The notes under the pieces: generated by a model
What the model saw: only the letters and a program-made list of their open reading frames with translations
What the model was told of the DNA's origin: nothing
Databases searched by the model: none
Program-made: the position numbers and the translations under genes
Origin: JAFGJQ01 sp964495075
Lineage (GTDB): Bacteria; Planctomycetota; Phycisphaerae; UBA1845
DNA length: 64,000 bases
Reading direction: 5' to 3'
Assembly: GCA_964495075.1 (NCBI GenBank)
Contig: CAZBUJ010000003.1
Location: 1 to 64,000 of the forward strand
Shown: piece by piece, positions 60,087-64,000 of the stretch
Position numbering within the stretch: position 1 is the first letter of the stretch
How the letters are laid out: the number at the start of each line of letters is the position of its first letter

Positions 60087-62063
60087 ATGAGCGCTGACTG
60101 GCGAACGCGATGCAGCGGCAAACTGGTCGACTTGAAAACGGCCATCGGCCACATCCGGCGAGGAGACCACATCTTCGTCGGCGGCGGGGCCGGCACACCG
60201 ACCGAGTTGTTGCACGGGTTGGTGAAATACCGGGAGCATCTGGCCGGCCATGAAGTGGTGCACATTCTAGCCCTCGGACCGGCCCCGCATGTCACCCCCG
60301 AACTGAAAGGCATCTTCCGCCACAACGCCCTGTTTATCGGCGGCAACACGCGCAAGGCGGTCCAGGAGGGCTACGCCGACTACACGCCGATCTTCCTGTC
60401 CGAGATCCCGCGGATGATCCGTAGCGGCCGCATCCCGGTGGACGTCGCGCTGGTGACACTGAGTCCGCCCGACCGTCACGGATTCTGCAGCCTGGGGGTG
60501 GACGTGGCCGTCAATCGGGCAGGGATCGGGGCATGCAAAGTGCTGATCGCGGAGATCAACCCGCGAATGCCCCACACCCACGGAAACTCGTTCGTGCACG
60601 TCGACCGCATCGACGCGATGGTCGAGGTGGACCGCCCCCTCCCCGAACTGATCTTCCCGAAGAGCGACGACGTCGCGGACCGGATCGGTCGTTACGTGGC
60701 CGACCTGGTCGAAGACGGTTCGACGCTACAAATGGGGATCGGCTCGATCCCGGACGCGGTGGTGGCCCACCTGGGAGACAAGCGCGACCTGGGCATTCAC
60801 ACGGAAATGTTCAGCGACGGCGTCATTCCGCTGATCGAGAAAGGCGTGATCAACTGCCGCTGCAAAACGCTGCGGCAGGGCAAGGCCGTCGTCAGTTTCG
60901 TCATGGGCTCGAGGCGGCTGTACGAGTTCGTGGCCGACAATCCGATGATCGAGTTCGAGCCCTGCGACTACACGAACGACCCGTTCGTCATCGCCCAGAA
61001 CGAAAAGATGGTGGCGATCAACACGGCGTTGGAAGTCGATCTGACAGGCCAGGTCTGTGCCGATTCCATCGGGTCGCGGTTCTACAGCGGGATTGGCGGG
61101 CAGGTCGACTTCATTCGGGGGGCGGCCCGCAGCCGCGGTGGCAAGCCGATCATCGCCCTGCCGTCTCTCGCGATGAAGGGTGCGGCGTCCCGCATCGTTC
61201 CCCACCTGAGCGAAGGGGCCGGCGTCGTCACCACGCGGGGTGACGTGCACTACGTGGTCACGGAGTACGGCGTGGCCCAGTTGCACGGCAAGAAGGTGCG
61301 GGAGCGCGCCCTGGCGTTGATTAACATCGCGCATCCGAGCTTCCGGCCGTGGCTGCTTGCCGAGTCGAAGCGTCACAACTTCATCTACCGCGACCAGATC
61401 GACGTGCCGGTGCACATCTCGCAGTACCCCGAGCGGTTCGAGAAACACGCCCGCCTGGAGGACGGAACCTACCTGTTGCTGCGGCCGGTGAAGCCGACCG
61501 ACGAAGGCCGCCTCAACGACCTGTTCTACGAACTGAGCGAGGAGACGATCCGGCACCGCTTCCTGCGTGATCAGAAGACGCTGTCCGAGATGGAGCTCCA
61601 GGAGCTGTGCAACCTTGACTACGAGAAAGACATGGCCATCGTCGCCTGCCTGCCCGCCAAGGAAGCGGAGGAGGAGATCGTGGTCGGCGTGGCGCGGTAC
61701 TACCTCGATCCGTCCACGGGCTTCGCGGACGCGACGCTGGTCGTGGCGGACCAGATGCACAACCGCGGGATCGGCTCACTGCTGATGAAGCATCTCGTGG
61801 AGGTCGCGCGCCGCCAGGGCGTGCACGGCCTGACCGGCGAGCTGTACGCGGACAACGAACGCATGATCAAGGTCTTCCAGCGGTGCGAATTGCCCGTCGA
61901 GACCACCCTTGTCGACGGCGTGTACAAGATCCGCATCCCGTTCGACCAGCTCCGCGCCCGCGTCAGGGTCGGTGAGACGGCGACCGCCAACCTCCCGGCC
62001 CCCGCGATTCCGTCGCCCAAGCCGAAGCCACCGGCGGCGAAGAAAGCAAAGCAGAGCGAATGA
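60087..62063 (+). CDS. Acetyl-CoA hydrolase/CoA-transferase fused to a GNAT acetyltransferase domain
   Basis: The 658-aa product joins a full CoA-transferase of the acetyl-CoA hydrolase/4-hydroxybutyrate CoA-transferase type (residues ~10-430) to a GNAT domain (~460-620, YLLLRPVKPTDEGRLNDLFY, MHNRGIGSLLMKHL). The CoA-transferase part has GIGSIPDAVVAHLGD, HTEMFSDGVI, YSGIGGQVDFIRGAARS and VTEYGVAQLHGK. At the position where many relatives have the catalytic Glu (GQV-x-x-E-S-I-G) this protein reads GQVCADSIG, that is Asp. The C-terminus is a Pro/Lys/Ala-rich tail. It could move or cleave CoA from short-chain acyl-CoAs and regulate itself by acetylation; both are inferred. Confidence 0.87.
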   Translation: MSADWRTRCSGKLVDLKTAIGHIRRGDHIFVGGGAGTPTELLHGLVKYREHLAGHEVVHILALGPAPHVTPELKGIFRHNALFIGGNTRKAVQEGYADYTPIFLSEIPRMIRSGRIPVDVALVTLSPPDRHGFCSLGVDVAVNRAGIGACKVLIAEINPRMPHTHGNSFVHVDRIDAMVEVDRPLPELIFPKSDDVADRIGRYVADLVEDGSTLQMGIGSIPDAVVAHLGDKRDLGIHTEMFSDGVIPLIEKGVINCRCKTLRQGKAVVSFVMGSRRLYEFVADNPMIEFEPCDYTNDPFVIAQNEKMVAINTALEVDLTGQVCADSIGSRFYSGIGGQVDFIRGAARSRGGKPIIALPSLAMKGAASRIVPHLSEGAGVVTTRGDVHYVVTEYGVAQLHGKKVRERALALINIAHPSFRPWLLAESKRHNFIYRDQIDVPVHISQYPERFEKHARLEDGTYLLLRPVKPTDEGRLNDLFYELSEETIRHRFLRDQKTLSEMELQELCNLDYEKDMAIVACLPAKEAEEEIVVGVARYYLDPSTGFADATLVVADQMHNRGIGSLLMKHLVEVARRQGVHGLTGELYADNERMIKVFQRCELPVETTLVDGVYKIRIPFDQLRARVRVGETATANLPAPAIPSPKPKPPAAKKAKQSE

Positions 62064-62171
62064 CGAGCCCGATCGGGCCACCGTCCGGTGAGGGGGAGCC
62101 GTTGCGTTCGGAGGCGGGGTCTGATTCAATGGTCGCGGGACGCTCGCGGGTAGCCCATCGGAAGTCTCGTC

Positions 62172-63731
62172 ATGAATCGCCCGTTCTTTGATCCGTCCAA
62201 GGTGGCCGGTCCCCGACCGGCCGCGCCGCCGCCCGTGGCGGCCGCGCTCACCGTTTCGCAAGTCACGGCGATGGTGAAGCGGGCCATCACCGAGCAGTTA
62301 CCTGCGACCCTGCAAGTGGTGGGCGAGATCAGCAATCTTAAACGGCACGCCAGCGGGCACCTCTACCTGACGCTCAAAGACGACCGGAGCGAGTTGTCTT
62401 GCGTGATGTGGCGGTCCGCGGCGAGCGGGCTCAAGTTCAGGCCGGAGAACGGCCTCGAGGTCGTCGCGACCGGGCAGATCGACGTCTTCGAGCGAGCCGG
62501 CCGGTATCAGCTCTACCTCCGCCATCTCGAACCACGCGGCGTCGGTGCCCTGGAACTGGCGTTCCGGCAACTGCACGACAAGCTCAAGGCGGAAGGCCTC
62601 TTCGACGACGCGGGCAAGAAACCGTTGCCGCGCTTTCCCCGGCGGGTCGGCATCGTGACGTCGCCCACCGGGGCGGCGGTCCGCGACGTCGTCCGCACGC
62701 TGCGGCGGCGATACCCGTGCGCCGAGCTGTGCCTGTTCCCCGTGACGGTGCAAGGCCCGTCGGCCGCGGGCGAAATCGCCGCGGCGATTGCGACGCTCGA
62801 CCAATCGCACCGGACCATCGGCGGCATCGACGTGCTCATCGTCGGGCGGGGCGGCGGGTCGCTTGAGGATCTGTGGGCGTTCAACGAAGAGGCGGTCGCG
62901 CGAGCGATCCACGCGTGCCGCATTCCGGTGGTCAGCGCGGTCGGACATGAAGTCGATGTGACAATCAGCGATCTGGTGGCGGACGTGCGGGCCGCGACGC
63001 CGACGGCGGCCGCCGAGATCGTCACCCCGGATCGCGAGGAGCTGCTCCGCCGCCTCGAGCTGCTCCGGCATCGAGTCGGCCGGGCGGCGTGGCATCGGGC
63101 CGCCCTCCGCGGCGCCACGCTGCGCGGTGTGCTTCATCGGGAGCCGTTCCGGGATCCGGCGCTGCTCGTCCACCGGCGGGAGCAGATCGTCGATGAGCTT
63201 GTGTCGCGAATGCTGCACGCGACGCGGCACCGCCTGTCCGCCCAACAACAGTTGGTGACCCGCTGCGAGGCCCTGCTGCAACGCATTCACCCGCGATCCC
63301 TCGCCGCCGAGATGCGACGTCATATCGTCGAGGTGCACCATCGACTGCGCTGGGCGCTGCGCGAACGCTGGTCGCGCAGCGATCGGGCACTGAACAGGCA
63401 GGCCGCCGCGTTGCGATCCACCCGCCCGGAACGCTGGATCGCGCGGCTCGGCGATCGGGTCGAGCGAGTCGGGCCGCGGCTGGCATCGGCCGTCGGGCAT
63501 CGCGCGCAACTGCTCTCCGCCCGGGTGGAAGCCACCGCGGGCAAGTTGCAGGCGATGAGCTACCGGGCTACTTTGGCCCGGGGCTTCAGCATCACCCGCG
63601 TGAAGAAGGGCCGCACCGTGCTCCGCGGTGTGCAGGGGCTCAAGCCGGGGACCAGGCTGCTGACTGAAACGGCGGACGGGGAAGTCGAAAGCGCGGTGGT
63701 CGACAACAAACAGATGGAGCTTTTCGAGTAG
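62172..63731 (+). CDS. xseA: Exodeoxyribonuclease VII large subunit
   Basis: XseA is the catalytic subunit of exonuclease VII, which degrades single-stranded DNA with XseB. The 519-aa product has an N-terminal OB-fold (LQVVGEISNLKRHASGHLYL), PRFPRRVGIVTSPTGAAVRD, the conserved catalytic-region segment IDVLIVGRGGGSLEDLWAFN, and IPVVSAVGHEVDVTISDLVA. A long helical region follows. A Pro-rich N-terminal extension of about 25 residues precedes the OB-fold. The C-terminal barrel segment YRATLARGFSITR is present. xseB starts 38 bases after its stop, as in many genomes. Confidence 0.96.
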   Translation: MNRPFFDPSKVAGPRPAAPPPVAAALTVSQVTAMVKRAITEQLPATLQVVGEISNLKRHASGHLYLTLKDDRSELSCVMWRSAASGLKFRPENGLEVVATGQIDVFERAGRYQLYLRHLEPRGVGALELAFRQLHDKLKAEGLFDDAGKKPLPRFPRRVGIVTSPTGAAVRDVVRTLRRRYPCAELCLFPVTVQGPSAAGEIAAAIATLDQSHRTIGGIDVLIVGRGGGSLEDLWAFNEEAVARAIHACRIPVVSAVGHEVDVTISDLVADVRAATPTAAAEIVTPDREELLRRLELLRHRVGRAAWHRAALRGATLRGVLHREPFRDPALLVHRREQIVDELVSRMLHATRHRLSAQQQLVTRCEALLQRIHPRSLAAEMRRHIVEVHHRLRWALRERWSRSDRALNRQAAALRSTRPERWIARLGDRVERVGPRLASAVGHRAQLLSARVEATAGKLQAMSYRATLARGFSITRVKKGRTVLRGVQGLKPGTRLLTETADGEVESAVVDNKQMELFE

Positions 63732-63769
63732 CCGGTGCCGGGGCTCCCGGCCGAACGCGAGGACAGGCC

Positions 63770-64000
63770 ATGGCCAAGAAGCAGCCGACGTTCGAGGAGT
63801 CGCTCCAGCGCCTGGAGACGATTGCCCGGGAGATCGAGGACGGCAAAATCGGGCTGGAGGAGTCAATCGCGCGATACGAGGAAGGCATGAAGCTCGTCGA
63901 GCGCTGTCGGTCGATCCTGACCACGGCCGAGCAGAAGATCAAGAAACTCCAACCGGCCGACGACGGCGGGTTGACCGCCGCCGACGTCGACATGCCCGAT
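63770..64000 (+). CDS. xseB: Exodeoxyribonuclease VII small subunit (runs off the window)
   Basis: The ATG at 63770 opens a frame that continues to the window end (77 codons). It begins MAKKQPTFEESLQRLETIAR and continues EIEDGKIGLEESIARYEEGM and LVERCRSILTTAEQKIKKL, the defining helices of XseB. Almost the entire usual length (70-80 aa) is inside the window, so only a short C-terminal tail may be missing. GAGGACAGG lies just upstream as ribosome site. Together with xseA it forms the exonuclease VII holoenzyme. Confidence 0.95.
   Translation, partial: MAKKQPTFEESLQRLETIAREIEDGKIGLEESIARYEEGMKLVERCRSILTTAEQKIKKLQPADDGGLTAADVDMPD

Overview
The window is GC-rich, densely packed bacterial DNA. 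The best guess for its origin is a planctomycete (phylum Planctomycetota, possibly Phycisphaerae-like). That is an inference from gene content: a DUF1570 protein, two very large secreted proteins ending in dockerin-like EF-hand repeats, a double-CxxC 'CQNCGYSLRG' zinc-ribbon membrane protein, a cytidylate-kinase-like protein and a complete MoxR/Bat aerotolerance operon. No rRNA, tRNA or CRISPR array was recognised.

Layout. 1-8.6 kb: the N-terminal part of a degenerate HD-GYP protein, surE, divergent nnrE and a DUF1570 protein, a repeat-rich intergenic spot, trkA-trkH for potassium uptake, fabI, and a free-methionine-(R)-sulfoxide reductase. 8.6-24 kb: an RND permease, two giant secreted proteins in divergent orientation (one with PPC/P-type domains, one a subtilisin-like protease), and a lipoprotein. 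24-31 kb: a GT39-like membrane glycosyltransferase, a zinc-ribbon membrane protein, a CII-like regulator, rsmA, and an ECF sigma / anti-sigma / STN-domain operon. 31-34.3 kb: a small low-GC island flanked by a long direct duplication. 34.3-42.2 kb: panC, lgt and a four-gene unit of two alkaline-phosphatase-superfamily proteins, a tiny ribbon-helix-helix-like protein and a membrane protein. 42.2-52.6 kb: a nine-gene minus-strand operon moxR - DUF58 - PPIase - lipoprotein - batA - batB - batC - batD - batE, mostly with overlapping or nearly touching genes. 52.9-55.6 kb: a four-subunit 2-oxoacid:ferredoxin oxidoreductase (korDABC). 56-64 kb: a cytidylate-kinase-like gene, a globin-coupled-sensor histidine kinase with its sigma-54-type regulator, a CoA-transferase/GNAT fusion, xseA and the start of xseB.

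The most unusual region is the island at 31359-33916. It carries a three-gene minus-strand operon: an unknown 251-aa protein, an unknown acidic 97-aa protein and a MazF/PemK-like toxin, joined by an SD embedded at a gene junction and an ATGA overlap. It sits inside the 5' end of panC. The whole sigma-factor/panC intergenic region plus the first 13 panC codons is present on both sides (275 bp with no difference seen, plus 24 bp with one mismatch), so panC is rebuilt downstream and a short panC stub remains upstream. The downstream copy also contains a 127-bp insertion absent from the upstream copy. A relative of that insertion lies upstream of trkA, so the window holds an empty and a filled site for a small mobile repeat.

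A second theme is degenerate tandem heptanucleotide repeats (ATTACTA, ATTGCCA, GAACGGC and similar) at several intergenic spots. Most are at the 3' ends of genes, where they sometimes form the last codons and the stop codon.
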